The position numbers and the translations under genes were made by a program. A DNA stretch of 64,000 bases from Nymphaea colorata (taxonomy: Eukaryota; Streptophyta; Magnoliopsida; Nymphaeales; Nymphaeaceae): positions 15,920,106-15,984,105 of the forward strand of contig NC_045141.1 of the NCBI RefSeq assembly GCF_008831285.2. Direction: 5' to 3'. Positions 31,201 through 46,500 of this stretch are shown here, one piece after another; the first letter of the stretch is position 1, and each line of letters opens with the position of its first letter. The notes beneath the pieces are model-generated. The model did no database searches. It saw only the letters and a list, made by a program, of their open reading frames with translations, and had not been told where the DNA came from.

Positions 31201-34200
31201 AGTTTCCTTTTCCCTCTCTTTAATGTTTCTGGTTACTATGGTTGCTTCCAGGCATCCAAAAAGCATCTTCTCAGTTTGTTCGACGAGCGAGAGCTCATGT
31301 GGAAGTTAAAGTTTCTTAAAATATTTTGAAAGTTTTATCCCTTCTGATTACCATCATTTCCTGTTCACTGTCACTGCTTTTCCTTTTATTGTCTTTGCCC
31401 TTCCTGATTGATCATGTGAGGTATGGTATCCCAAATTTGCAGAATTTCATCATACTACATTGAAATGCAGATTTTAAACTCATTTAGGTCTACTTAGGTC
31501 TCATAGGTATGTCACTGCAGGTATGTTATGGGCATCGGTGAAGCAGAGGCATTCTCTGAAAGGTTAAAACGAGAATTTCTTGCACTGGAAGCAGCAAATG
31601 TGCATGCCATTCTGGAAAGTCAACCTTTGATAGAGGAGGTACTTTAAGAACTATGTCCAGTCCTGTTTAAACAACTCCACTTTTATTGTCCTGTATGGAC
31701 ATTTTCTGAGATATTTGCTTAATATGATCACTGCTTAAAGAAGCATTTTAGATCTCTGAAATTTAAAGAGATAACATCAAATTTGCTCATGTTCAATTGT
31801 AGCATTGTTCTTGGGGTTCACTTATGAACTCTAAACATAATTTTTTTCAACTCAAAATTACAACTGCATTTGGGAAGTCCATGATGTCTTTATCCATCAG
31901 CCAGCACCTATGAAAAATGACTAGATATGGTAGAAAGTTAGTGTTAACGGTCCTATGCCCCCTTTTCAATAGTTTGTCTGCTACATGGGAGCCATATACT
32001 AGCCAAGGCTTCTGATTATCTTCTTATGTTCAAGGCCTTCTTCATGATATTTACCTGTGATTGATTGTTTCCAAAGGCTTTGGAAACTAGTTAGTCATTA
32101 ATATGGAAAACCAAAGTTTAAAATTCTTCTCTTAAGTTATCCATTCCAAGTATTACTGTGAAACGTGTAGAATGTGCCTAAAATATGTATTTTCATAAGG
32201 TAACGGAACATATGACTTGCAGTAACAGTATCCAATTTTTGCTCTATATCCTCATAGTCTTTCAGTCATGCTTTCATGGTGTTTCTTTAGGAACTTTTTA
32301 CTTGCTCAAGAAACATTTTGGAGCCTTGAGAAGTTGAAAACTGATATCTTTTGCTGGAGTACCATATTGAATGGGTGAAATGGAAATAGGCTGGGAAACA
32401 TGGTGAATGGTGATATGACAACCAAGTTGTAGTGGTCACAATTGTCACCATATTTTCCCAGTTTACAATGGATAAAATTGCTATTCTTTCTCACTTCTGC
32501 CCAGGCAGTTAATCATATCTTAACAATGTCTAGCTATTTGCTTAATCTCCTCAAGTACCAAGCTTCTTGTTCATGTCATCATGAACTACTTTTGTACAAG
32601 TTTTTTGCTAGATGCTATGAAACATGCAGGTGCTACATTTTTCTTATTAGAAAATCGGTGAAGCATGCAGGTGCTACAAGGACTTCAATCAGCAATTCTA
32701 TGTGTTGAAGATATGGATGAGTGGCTTGGTATTTTTAATGTAAAGCTCAAGCATATGAGAGAGGACATTGAATCAGTAAGTTGATGTACATGCATGAAAA
32801 TCATGGTTACTAATGTATCGTAGTATTCCTACAAGTCTATGCACCAAGGCCTTCAAGATGAAGAAGGTATAAAGGTCGATACGTGGGGTTTGCTCCTTTG
32901 CCACAAGAGACCTTTCTGTTGGGCAGGGAAGGGGTATCTAAGGATTTGTTTCAACAGTTGGCCAGAAGAGGGCATGCTAAACCTGCACCTCCTGGGCACC
33001 AAAAAAACTTTGTGGTTTTCCTGTCATTAAGAAAATATAAAGTCCTGTAGCGTATTTTACTTGAGCCTCTTCTATCTCTATGCAATAGAACAGGCCATGC
33101 CATTCTTGGTGAGTGTAGATCCTTTTTGAATGAAGTTTTTGTATTGGTCTTTACTGATACATTGGTCTGTGTAATTCTGGTTGTCAGCTAAAGGACATGA
33201 ATAATCCAATCAGATGAATTGGACACAAATTGTGATTCATCAGAAAGTTAGACGAATTTGTGTATGGTAATAGTTTGGGAATGTTTGCTTTTCTAATTTC
33301 TGACGTGAAACTTGACTACCTGTATCTGCCATGTATATGCAACACATCCACTTGTTACTGATGCTGGGAAAATGGATTAATCAAAATGCTTGCCATGAAT
33401 GTTTTAGTATTTCTGGCTGCTTTAGTTTCTCCTTTTCCATTTTGTTTGCATTTAATTTCCTTTTTACTGCAGTTCATGCTTTGCTGCTCTATGGGTATTG
33501 TAGTTTGATGACTAACCATGACTTGGCAGTTGATGCTACCTAAGATTCCAATTAATGCATTTTCGGTACTACAGTTATTGGCAAAGACAATGTCAAGTCA
33601 TACTTGTTACATGTATGGTTTTTAGATAGAATCCAGGAACAACAAATTAGAGATGCAGTCATTAAACAATAAAACACTCATCGAGGAGCTTGATAAACTA
33701 CTTGAGCGGTTCCGTGTTCCTCCGGAGGTATGTGCTCTTAAGAGCATTTTTCTTGCCTAGTACCACTTTTTTTGGGTTCCTCTACCTGTTTGTAGGACTA
33801 TCGTCTTCATGACATTTTTCTTATGTCCAAAGAAATTTTATGTCCCAACACTATGTTAATATTTTTTGAGCAGTTTGCTGCATCACTGAGTGCTGGTTCG
33901 TTTGATGAAGCATACATGCTTAAAAATGTAGAAGCATGTGAATGGTTAGCTGGTGCCTTGCGTGCTTTAGAAGTTCCCAATTTGGATCCTTGCTATGCAA
34001 ATATGAGAGCTGTATGTTTCTTATTCTCTCATTGCCTTGGGCAATTTAGTTGTGTTTATTTATAGTCCCTTTATTCCTTTTCAATGTTTCTAATGATCGA
34101 CTAGTGATTCTTGCTAAAACATATCAGAAACTTCACATTGCTATTCTGGTTAGGAGTGCAAATCTAACTTTATTTCCTATTTTTCATAATTATCAAGCAA

Positions 34201-37200
34201 TTTCTGACTTGGAAGATGAAGCGGGAAAAACTTCAGAGTTCTCTTGCTTGAATAATTATGTACAAGTAGTTGTTGCCTTCAATTGCTATGCAATATTAAG
34301 AGAAGGGAGAATAGAGAGACATATAACAGTTTGTGGAAGGTTCTAACTTTGATGATTTATCTTACACCAAGTTTCCTTGTGAACAAGAATAGTAATTGCT
34401 CTGTTTGAGTGCTTGTATTTATATACCTCTCCACCAATCTAGTCATCCCGTGATCTCAAGTATTTTTTCCAGGCATTATTCAAATAGACATAGTATCCTG
34501 AGACCACTTTCATTTTTGTGACTCCAGAATAATGGACACCAGGAATATGTGGCAATGGTAATCTTTTAGAAACAGAAACTGATTTTCTGATTTAGGCTTG
34601 CTTGTAACACAGTTTTTATTAAATATATTATTATCACATCTCTTTGAGATAGGATGTCTAGAAGCACTGGTATGCGACTAATGATCAAATGTGGCAATAC
34701 TTGTTCATCCTAATCCTAGTCTCCACAGCTATAGGGCTGGATATTCCATTGTGAGAGCACATCTATATCCATATTGGTGTTCTTTTGAAACTCCACATAC
34801 CTGAATTCTCTACCAGAAACAAATACAAAGAGGAAAAGACACATACCAAACTGTTCCATAGTGGGAAGTGTCCTTCAACATGACCATTAACTTTCTCTGA
34901 CAATCATGGATGTGGCTAGCAAATCTTCAATGTAGGACTAATTTTAGGTCCTTGTGACAACATATGGGGTGTTATATTATAGATGAAGTCTGATGGACAG
35001 GCTGTTTGCATTCTAGTATGACGAACCACCACAAGCCGGTTGAACTTACAAATTCAAGAAAAATTGAGAAATTATTGGCACTGGACAAATTTGTTTTACT
35101 ATATCTTCTCTACCATTTTTCTTCAGAAAATGTTTGCAAAGATTTAAAAAGTTTTTAAATATTGGAAGAAACTTTAAAGACTTAAAATGTATTCAGATTT
35201 TTTTTCCAAAAGGGGAAAAATGTTATGGCAATACCAGATATTATCATTTAAGGCTATTTTCATAATAAAACCACAATAATGTGCAAATATGTCACTGATA
35301 TTGGTGACTGTATGTAAATGTTATTGAGTATCCAGTGCCACGAATGGTAACAAGCTCTGTGTGTGTGAGTGTGTGTGACGTATACATATATGGAGAAACT
35401 TATCACGTACTCTTGACTACCACACACTCTAGCTGAATTTTTCAGTTGAGGGTGTGCATTTGCAAAACGAATCACATACATGTGATTTCCATCTTAACAA
35501 TCAAAGAATTTGATAACATTATGTTTTTCTGCATATTTTATTAGGATTCAAAATCAACAGTTTGAACTTTTTGGCTTATAAAATCCTACCTATATAAAAC
35601 GATAGTTTTTTTTCGAACTTTCCAGACGTGGAGTCACATCCATGAAATTAGTTTACAAAAGATGCATTTCTTAAAGTGCATGAAACTTGATTATGCAATG
35701 ACTTCCTTACATTGTCACCAATCTATAAGCAAACATCCTGAAAGTATTGTAATCTATTGTCTAGATAGCTGTTGTCGGAAAACTAGTATCACAATTATAC
35801 TATGATAGTTTCCCTTTGAAAAAAAGCCTCTTTTCATATATATTTGAATGCAAATACTTTTTTTTTTCTTTTAAAAGAAAAATGTCAATGTTTATCAGTG
35901 TTTTCTGCAAGGAAATAGTAGAAAACTCATTGCTCATAATTTTCCTGTTAGTTCATTATATGATTGAACTCTATGCCTCTTTTATGAAAGCACTAATATC
36001 ACTGATATTTTAGAAATATCATGTTTTTACTGTCAAAATATCCAAAACAATACAATATTAGTAGCGTGTTACAATTTTTCAAAATACCGACAATAAACTA
36101 TAAAGTATAATGATAGTACCACAAATTTTCACTTAAAAACACAAATTCACATATGTTGCATTCTTTGTTTCTTTTTAAAAATTTAACAACTCTTATCAAT
36201 GTTTGTCAACATTTTTCTGAGAAAAGAGAAGAAACAAAATAATCTCATAATTTTTTCTATGAGGAAAATTCTTAAAAGTAAAAGAGTTTCATGAAATGTG
36301 ATGCCAAGAAATTTGCAAAATTGGTATTGGTTACCGTGCTTTGGTATGCGCTCTTTATCTGTGTGTCCATGTGCAACAGAGGTGTAGTTTTTTTCACTCT
36401 TTTATCGTTATTCTGGTATTTTCTAAAGTCTTCTGACCTTAGACATATTTTGAAATGTACCCAGGATGGATTTTATATTAAGTCAGAACATCATTGGGTT
36501 ATTTGCATCTTACAGTTTTTAGATTACTTTCAGAGCAAAAGAATATTTTCTCATTATTTTTGGTCTTAGATCTGTCAGTAACATTCACTTGTTTCTTGAT
36601 CTTCCAATATCAAATTACATAGATATCAAAGGGCTTTTCCTGGTCCTTATGATTATCAACAGTTCTCATTTATTTTAACAGGTAAAAGAGAGGCGCTTAG
36701 AACTTGAAAAGTTGAAGGGCGTGTTCGTTAGACGGGCATCTGAATTCTTGAGAAGTTATTTTGCTAATCTAGTGGATTTTATGTTAAATGACAAGAGCTA
36801 CTTCTCTCAGGTGGTCATTCTTAAAGTCTATTTGCATACAAAATTTAGTTCTTTCATTGAGGTTCTTATTGCTTCTTTAATCCGACTTTATGTTAATTGG
36901 ATGTTACAGCGTGGACAGTTAAAGCGGCCTGATCATGCTGATTTGCGATACAAATGCAGGACATATGCACGCCTTCTGCAGCATTTGAAGGTTTTCTTTG
37001 TCTCCATGAGAATACATACATAAATGGCATTGTTTTTCGTATCTGCAAGCTATTAATGCAGTCTGACTTTTCCAGAGTCTTGACAAAAATTGCATGGGTC
37101 CTTTGAGAAAAGAATATTGTCGTGCGCTTAACCTGCTTTTTCGTAGAGAGGTGAGAAGCTACATTCTTGATGTTGCCATATTCCTCATGTTTTTTCTTTA

Positions 37201-39635
37201 CAGCTTGGTTTTCATCAATTTAACTACTGATCTGTATGATGGTACACATAACTGTACCACACTTGCATATCCATTTGGAATAATTGAAATTTATTAGTTT
37301 CAAAGGATCTTCCCTTTTCTCCATAGAATGACCATCAATGGAGCAAAATCTTCGTGGTATACAAAAACTTTGGATGTCAGGAAAATGACTTATAGCAATT
37401 TCTCTACCAGGATGTTGCCTCTTATCTCATTCTTGTATTTACTTATCAAGGACTGTATCTGGAATTAGAAGTTTCTGGCAACTATGAAGGCTAAGTGGAA
37501 GAGGAAGCAATGCTCTTTTGCTGGCCTCCTGTACTGGTAGCCACATAATAGTTCAGGAAACATGCTTCACTTCAGATGCACTTCCTACTTCTTACTGCTT
37601 CCCTAAATTCCATCACCTAATATAATATTTTTTCAAGCATTTTTTCCTTAGCATCTCAACACATAATTCATCATCCTTTTCATTTGTCAGTAACTTATCG
37701 GCTGTCTTGTTCAAGGACATTCACGTTGGAGTCCTAATCTTTCTAATCATCTGTTCTGCTTTGGAGCTCTTCTTGCAGCTTGGAGGGTTCTTGCCTTTGA
37801 AGCTAATTTGGATTTTTTCATACACTGTTTGTGTCAAGAACCTTGTAAATCTTTGGCATCGTCCAGTTTCTGGATGAGTTCTCAAGTCTTGGGAGCTCCT
37901 CCTTCTTGGTAGTGTTTGATGGTATTTGTTTGTGGGCTTCTTTTGCAAGTCACCTAGTCATTTAATGACCGTTGTCTCTCCTGCTGGTTGAATAGAGATC
38001 TTGATCAAGAAACTGGACACATGAAATGGCTTGATAAAAAATAAAAGTTATGATATTTTAAAACTAGGTTTGATAAAAAATAAAAGTTATGATATTTTAA
38101 AACTATCTCCAACAACTAGTGGTGTCAACAATATGATTCATTAAGCTTCAAGCTTCACCAAAAATATATTTTATTACATATTCCTTAGAACCTGTTAGCT
38201 CTTAATTAACTGGTGGATAATCTGGTTGTTCTGACATTAAGTCTTTATTTGATGTCTTCAACCATTGTGCTCTGGATGCTTGCACCCTGCTCAACCCCTT
38301 CAGGAGCTGTGCTCTAGTTCTAGTTCATAGAGTTCTGTCAATATTATGTCTTGTGAGTTGTGACTTTCTTACCCTGTGGTTTAGATCCCTATTCAACATT
38401 TTAAAAGAAAGCCAGACAATGGAAGATAGCACAGTTATATTCTTTGGATTTCATGTTGTAACTCATATCTGAATGATGAGGTCACTTCTCCAAGTACCTG
38501 GATCTGCGAGGACACCTCAGTGAAAGTTCTTTCTTTTCGAGGCCATAATTATGCTTCACAGAGGTATTGCACTGGATACATTACTAACCATGAGGGATTG
38601 TTGAGGCTAGACAATAATTGGTTTTTCAGGAAGGAAGATTCAACAACCTTTGTGGCTAATTAATGTGTCCACCTTTTGTTACTTAAGAATGTATTAATTT
38701 AATGATTTGAATCATCTGCCTACTTCTCTTGTATCATAACATATAGTACTATCATATCATTAAATGTTATGTTTGATTCTTTGAAAGCACTCTCATGCAA
38801 TCATACTCAAAGAATGCACAGGTCTTTATTTTGCTGTGTAGTGGGAAGTTTTTTTTGGTTGAGGTGTTTCATGGTCTTCAGGCTCGGGAATTTGCAAATG
38901 AACTTCGTGCAAGTACCAAAGCATCAAGAAATCCAGCTCTTTGGCTTGAAGCTTCTGTAGGTTCTGTCCAAGTTGCAGCTAATGCAGATACTTCTGCAGT
39001 GTCTGAAGCATATTCAAAGATGCTTACAGTTTTTATTCCTTTTCTTGTTGATGAGGTTAGCTTATGATTTGAAATGTCCATTTAATGGAATTTTAGTAGT
39101 GTTCTCTTACATGCAAGACTAATATGTTTGTTCTGTACTGTGGTACAGAGCTCCTTTTTTGCACGTTTTATGTGTTTTTCAGTTAACAAGGGCAGTGCTT
39201 ATGATGATGAAGATCGGAGTTCCGTGGACCAAAATGGAAATAACACTAGGCCCTGTAATTCCTTCTTTTCTTTTTCTAATTTTTCTGTTATATTGCCTGC
39301 CATAGTTCCCTGTGAGAAAAAATAAAAATTATGTGGCTTTGACTGGCTTTTTGCAGGCAAAGATACTGCTGAGCTAGGAGCTTTGAATGAAGCTCTCCAA
39401 GATTTACTTGATGGTATACAGGTATCTTTTCTGTCTACTAATTTTCTAACTTTACTTCAAAACTGTGTTTACATCTTCCAATATTCAGAAGATAGCTTGA
39501 TGACACATTGCCTATAGATAGTGAGAATGGTGATGCGTCAACTAGAAGACTATGTCACATGGGTGTGGGTGCTATGCCGGTGCCATTGCGGGATGCGCCA
39601 AGTTCCAAAAAAAATTGGGTGCGGGTGAGGCGAGA

Positions 39636-39703
<68 letters not shown>

Positions 39704-42700
39704 TGTTATATAAGTAATTTTATTTGTCTATATTTTTAAACTTTTTTTATCAAGATTACCTTAATCTCATACAAAATTCAAAGTTTTATTAAATAAAATA
39801 AGGGAGAGGGAGAGAGAAGAGGGAAAAAAGACAAGGGGAAGATAGGAGAAGGGAGAAAACAAGAGAAAAAAAGAACGGGCATAGTCAGCAGCACCTGATT
39901 CGGTTTGATCGAGTTGGGTGCCGTGTCGGGCCGCAGCCGCACCCCTATCGGTGCAGGTGCACCACCATAGTTGGTGCATCCGTGTGACTTAGCTAAAAGA
40001 GCTACGTTGTTTTAATTGATGACAGACTTATTACATGACCAAAGAGACATTGAGATGTTCCATCATGTGGGGAATCATATGATGATGGTTTAGACTCTAG
40101 AATGATAATGACATTGTAGAAGGAATTGGTTTGGAAAAGTCCAAAGTCCAAAATTCTATGTTAATGTGCAAATGCAGTTCTATTGTTTGTTACTTCCATG
40201 TACCTATTCATATTGTGTTCCTATTTTTTCTGTGTCATGGATAAATACCATATTGAACAAAAAAGAATGAAATAAATTCAAGTCCCAGAAGAGAAATAGA
40301 AGAAAAGTATTGACCAAGTGTATCAAATACGCAAAGTATGTCATGACTCTTTGTTCTTCTTTTACTATCCCCAAGATAACTATCCTCAGCCTCATGGTCT
40401 AAAGATTAACAAAATCATTTCAGGAGGACTTCTATGCAGTTGTAGATTGGGCATACAAAACTGATCCTCTCCGGTGCATCTCCATGCATGGGATCACTGA
40501 GAAGTATCTTTCTGGCCAGAAGGCTGATGCAGCAGGTTTTGTTCGCTGTCTGCTGGATGACCTGGAATGCAAGATTTCTATGCAGTTCAGCAAGGTCCAT
40601 TTCAGCTTCGAGTTTTTCCCTTCTTTTCCTGGGTTGGTGATTTTTTTCTTTTTGGGTGGGGGTTGGGTGGGGGGTGGTGCTGGAGGCTATCTACTGTTTC
40701 ACTGCCAGATCATCAATTGTTGATAACCTGGTTATTGCAGTTTGTGGATGAAGCTTGTCATCAAATAGAGCGAATTGAGAAAAATGTTCGCCCTTTTGGT
40801 GTGCTCCCTTATATTCCGAGGTAAGATTTCTGTCGGTTTAACTGTCACTTCTCTTGTATTAAATTCAGTCCATGGTGATTCTTTACCTGGGTAACTAATG
40901 ATCTGTAGCAAACATGTTGGTTGAAGCTAATGTGTTCACTACTTTTTGTATTATTATAATCTGAAAACTATGAGCCTTATACAAGTTAGAGCAATCGAGG
41001 TATTTCCCAAGCGTGAGTCAGGCTCTTGATCCTAGCAAAGTAGCAATCCTTATCCATAGTAGACATGATCCTAATAACTCTTTCACATTATATGTATCAG
41101 GCTATTAGGGTGTCAAAGGGGTGGTTTTGTGCCAAATGAGATCTGAAAAAAGCATCAGAAACTAAAAGGGTCCTAAATTTGTTATAAAGTAGAAATTCTA
41201 GATAAGATTCATTTTGGAGACCATGTCTGTTTAGTACATGGATCTGGTTATCATTTATGAGATCCAATCCCTGATCTGGGTCTGCTGGAGATCCAATTAT
41301 GATCTAGTTCTACTGAACATCAAAAATAAAAATTTTTAATGCACTAAGCTGGTCTATGAATTTTTATAACCTAAGCCAGAATTTTTATTGAACCAGTACT
41401 AGTATCTTAGAAGTGAAACCAGGTTCCACTTGGTTCTGGCATGATAGATGCAAATTGACAACCCTAATCTGTTTATCATAGGCTTCATCAAACAAAATAG
41501 TTCTCATTCATCTTCTAATTCTCTTGTCCCACTACATCCACATCTATAACCAGAATGCTCCTTTTTATGATAATGAAAATTTATTTGAAAACTTAAGGTC
41601 CCCTTTTCCCATTTCTTGTTTGGTTAGTAAAGGATGGAATAACAGGCATAGCATGGAGAATGGGCATCTTTTTTTATCTTCTCTGAAAATAGAAGGTGAA
41701 AAGAAAAAGAAAACAGCAAAAGTGCCATAGGACTGCATTATGATCTGGTTTCTTTCCAATTCCAAAGTAGTTGTAGAAGAAGCTGGAGTTTTCTTTGCAA
41801 GGAAGAATAAAAGAGCAGCTAAAAGTGGAGCATATAAAGGAAGAAGTTACAGATAGATGCTCTATGACATTGCACTGCATTTTATTACTTTCAATACACG
41901 ATATGCACTGATTACTTGAAAAGTATGTGATCATCTTTGCATCCTTATACTGTACCTACATTATGGTTTTCTTGTAAGGTATCATCCATTGGAGGTAAAT
42001 TTGTGACTTTTAGTTCCTTTTATCCTTAGCAAGTGATTTTTTATTTATTTAAATATGTAATGGATTAACTATAGCATTTTATGTAGAGTATCATGATATT
42101 AATACAAGTCAATTGGAGGAGATTTTAAGTTAATGTTTCATACTGCAATGTAAATTCGCTCATCAAACAATGGAAATCTTCAAACAACATTATGAGGCGA
42201 CTTACTGCATAATTCTTCAGTCTCCTTTTCGTGGTGCTTGTGTTGCTTGCCCTTTTCTCCTCCATTTCTGTGCTTCATCTTACATGTTCTATGTTGCATC
42301 AACATGTCCCATGATTCATAAACCATTTTGCAGCAATTATACAATTAATATCCTACAACAACTTGTTAAGGCTGTAAATATCAATGAAGTATTTCCCCTT
42401 CTTTTTGTTCAAACTTCAAAGTAGTATTGTATGCATTAGTTCCTGATTTTTATGTGAATCAGTTTAATGTTTGCATGATTCTAGTCAGGTAAACACTTTT
42501 TTTTTCCTGTTTGATTTGTATGTTTTGGATATATGTGGTTCTCTTTGGATATACTGATTTGCATCTTCGGACTATTCATTATCTTCATTGTTGAAAAATG
42601 TAACCTGCACTCTTTTTAATGGAGAACTTAAGGAGGAAGCAACATACTTTTCCAGATTTGCAACCCTTGCAGCACGCATGGAGCAGTACATCCAAGGGCA

Positions 42701-43514
42701 GTCCAGGGACTTGGTTGATCAAGCTTATACAAAATTTGTAGGCCACTAATTCGTTCTCCTCCCTTAATCTACTGCTTTCTTCATTCAGATTGCAATGCAA
42801 GAAAAAATAAACTACAAAAGCTGGAATTCTTCCAAATTTTTACTAGAAAAGCAGATTGACTAGAACTCTTGTCTTACCTTCATGTCAAATTGATTATCTT
42901 CATTTGTATGCTGAATATTTGGTTGAAGTGCTTTCCTCTGTCATGGATATCTTAGTTTCTTCTGGAAGTCTTCTTGGTGATTTTACATGTATATTGTGAT
43001 GCATTGTCCACAATGTGTCATTCTGTTATTTGTAAAAGCTGAAGTTCCATCAATTTTTTTTTTACTAGAAATAGATTAACTATAATTCTTCCCATACATT
43101 TGTGTCAGATTGATTGTGTTCATGTCTATGCATAATATTTCATTGGAGAACACTTCCCACTTCAGAGATATTAGTTTCCCCATGAAGTTTTTTTGTGATA
43201 TTACATATATTTCTTGATGGATTATGTGTTGCTCAATATGAATGTTGGTTTAGTTAAAATACAACCGTTCTGCAGTTGCGAACAAAAGGTATTACTTACC
43301 TATCGTACAGGAAGCAAATCCTATTGGTATTTTCATGAAAAAATCCACTCGAGGTTATATTTTCCACCTTTATCAGCTGGAGTTACTCATTCTTCGTGTA
43401 TGTAAGAAATGACTGATACAGCTGTTAGGGGTGGGCAACAGGCTGACCCCCTGTTTAACAGGCCTAGTCTTGCCTACAGTGGGCCTAAGCTCATTCTTTT
43501 GCAGTTTCCAAATG

Positions 43515-43556
<42 letters not shown>

Positions 43557-46500
43557 TGTGTGTATGTGTGACTCTATACTGGTTGCCCAACGCCAGTACA
43601 TCTAGGGCCATAACGAATGATTCATGAGCCAGCCACTGGATAATGGCTGTCTTTTCAGGTCTATGTCAGCATTTCTTTGGTGTGTTGATACCAAGAAATG
43701 CTACATAAATTAATATGTTTCACAGAAACTACGGGTCCATCTTGAACTGTCTTATTCTCCATAAAAAAGAAGATTTCTGGCCAACTTAATTGCAACTACT
43801 ATTACCAGAACAGCTTTATAGGTCCTTTGAAACAGGTTGTCCAATCTTCGAGCTTAATTTTCTTTCTAAATATTAACATAATTGTGATAGACTGATAGTC
43901 ATTGCATAATCTTACTCTCCACCTTAACGTACCAAAGTAATATTTGTTCTTGTTCGGTAGTGGTGCTTCAGCATAGAAGTGTAAACATAAGTAAACTGGA
44001 CTGTCAATAATCATTTAATCTTTTGTTTCTTGTTCTTACAAGTTTTTGGTCTCAGGATATACAAGGCTTCATTTACCTGTGTCTGGTTTATTTCTATTCT
44101 GTTCACATCTCATTTTCTTATTTTTGCAAGTTTAACTTGGTTGATGGATTTCAAATTGAATTCTTTTTACAGGTCAGCATAATGTTTGTGACCCTGGAGC
44201 GTGTTGCACAAACTGAGCCTAAGTATACTGATGTTGTGCTTTTAGAAAATTATGCTGCTTTCCAGAACAGGTAAAGAGATGTATATTTGTCAGGCATAGA
44301 GCCTCAATTCTCTAAAATTTGGAATGCTTTTTTATGGATGCTGCAGGAAATTCTTAATTCTTTTATCTGTTCCATTGTAGTCTTTATGACCTAGCCAATG
44401 TTGTTCCAACACTCGCTAAATTTTATCATCAAGCTAGTGAATCATATGAGCAGGCTTGCACACGCCATATTACTTCAGTTATATACCTTGTAAGTTTTAT
44501 AGGCTAGAGATGTTTCTTTAGTTTCCCACTGTCTTCTATTGGAACTGAAATGGCTTTAGATTCAGGCTGATGAATTATAAATCCCTTTTAAGATTGGGTA
44601 CTAATTCCATATGGTATTTTCTATTCTTTCTTGATTGCATAGGTATTTGATAAGTTATTTCAATTCGGTCGTAGAATTGAAGATTTAATGTATTCAATCC
44701 AGCCAGAAGAGGTAAACATTTGTCATTTCACTTCCTTAACATTTGTAAAAGATTTGAAAATGAAATTCCATGAAAATGAAAAGAAAGTCATTCTATAACC
44801 TCTTTAGCTTTTGGCCCTTCACAAAGAGTACTTCCTACTTAGGAAGATGGAACTGTCTGTTTGAATTTCCTTTGGAAATATTTCTAATGTAGTTCCAGGG
44901 AAGCATGTGGTTCTTTACCATTTCATCAAGTATCATCCTAATCTTAATGGTCCTTTCATTGTTTATTAGATATTAAAATGATGTACATCTAGTTGCCATT
45001 GCACCTTGGTTGATTACTATTGCTCACTCTGTATGTTTTTAACTTCTTGAACTTGTTACTGGATTTAATGAGGTCATTAAGATTATGCATAAAGCATGAG
45101 GTCGTACAGACAATATTCCTGAACAATAACCAATAACATTATTGAATAGGTACTTGGATGGTATTGACAATGCCCACAGCTGCTGCGCAATTTGTTGCTT
45201 TTTCGCAATATAAGCGGCTGGCTCCATGAAATATATCCTCCTATGCCAATCCACCAAGAAACTAGATGGTATGTATGGAGTCCCTTTTCAACCATTCAGG
45301 AGTGGAAGTGGAGGTAGTCATCGGGTGGGTCAGGCCAACCACGGGCCTTTAGTGGTCAAGAAGAAACCCGATAGGCCAACACCACTCCCGATATTAGTCG
45401 AGCTGAGTCAGGCCAAGCAGCTGCACCTTATGTTTGCTACCTGTTTGACCTACATAGATTAGAATGGATCAAATCCACATGCACATGCATGCACACACAT
45501 ATAAATCAGAGTACTCAATAAATTCCAATTGTTGACCCAACCATTTATAACCAGGCCAGGTTGGGCCAGATTTTTATCTATCAAAACGACATATAGCGTA
45601 CTTGACTCCAACCCATACATGGTTAGGTATGCAGTCCAGTGCAAACCCTTAAGTGGAAGCTGCCATTGGCCTTTCCTAAATGAATTTCAAATAGGTTATT
45701 CAATTTTACAGAATTTTGAGAGGGATCAACACCTGTGCCTCTGCCTCTGAAAATAAAGAAACCAATTGTACTATTTGATGCCTTATTCTGCTAAATATTC
45801 TTCAATCATCATTCTCGTGCTAACATTCTTCAGAAAAGGTTTCAGATAGCTTAAGGCAACCCCTGTCAACGAACAACCTAATGTATTCTCTTTCTCTTCA
45901 GTCCATTGTCGGGAATCAACAGTTAGCAACACCTTGTCTTCTAAATTTTTAATGTTATCAAGGAATTGGTTGTGGTTCAACCAAATTTAATTTTGTATTG
46001 ACACAACATGCCTTACTTTCATCATGGAGTAATTCAATTCCTGCATGATTTTACAGCGTAGTTCCTTCATTCAGGTTTATCACACCCAGATTATGGTTGT
46101 CAGTTAAATGAGAGAATATTGAATTTTCATTTAATCACGAACACGAGAATTCTCATATCCAGTTAAGTAATTTAGGCATTAAATTTCTTAATTTATGACA
46201 CTTATTTCAGATACCTTTCCAAATGGGGTTGTCAAAAATGGATCTGCGGAAGGTGCTGAAAGCTAGTTTACCTGGGGTATGCTAAAATTTATTGTGTTCT
46301 TCAACTCTATTTTCATGGTCTTGGTTGCACAAATTGCATATTGTTTTTCTCTTTTCAGATGGATAAATCCATTGGCATAATGTACAGAAGACTGCAGAAA
46401 AACCTCACATCAGAAGATCTGCTTCCTTCATTGTGGGATAAATGCAAGGTTATGTTTTCTCTTTCTATCTTGGTCATTGATCAACATGGCTTTGTGAAAT

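Noticed and set aside
39422..40423. Possible U12-type intron in SEC3 (donor GTATCTTTT)
   Set aside because: The donor departs from GTATCCTTT and the branch region has only a partial TTAAC match, so a major-class intron is simpler. The same applies to the LACS intron starting at 60770.
43429..43620. Second hAT-like MITE starting GGGGTGGGCAAC in SEC3 intron 19
   Set aside because: The left end resembles the element at 55921, but I found no clear matching right end or 8-bp duplication.
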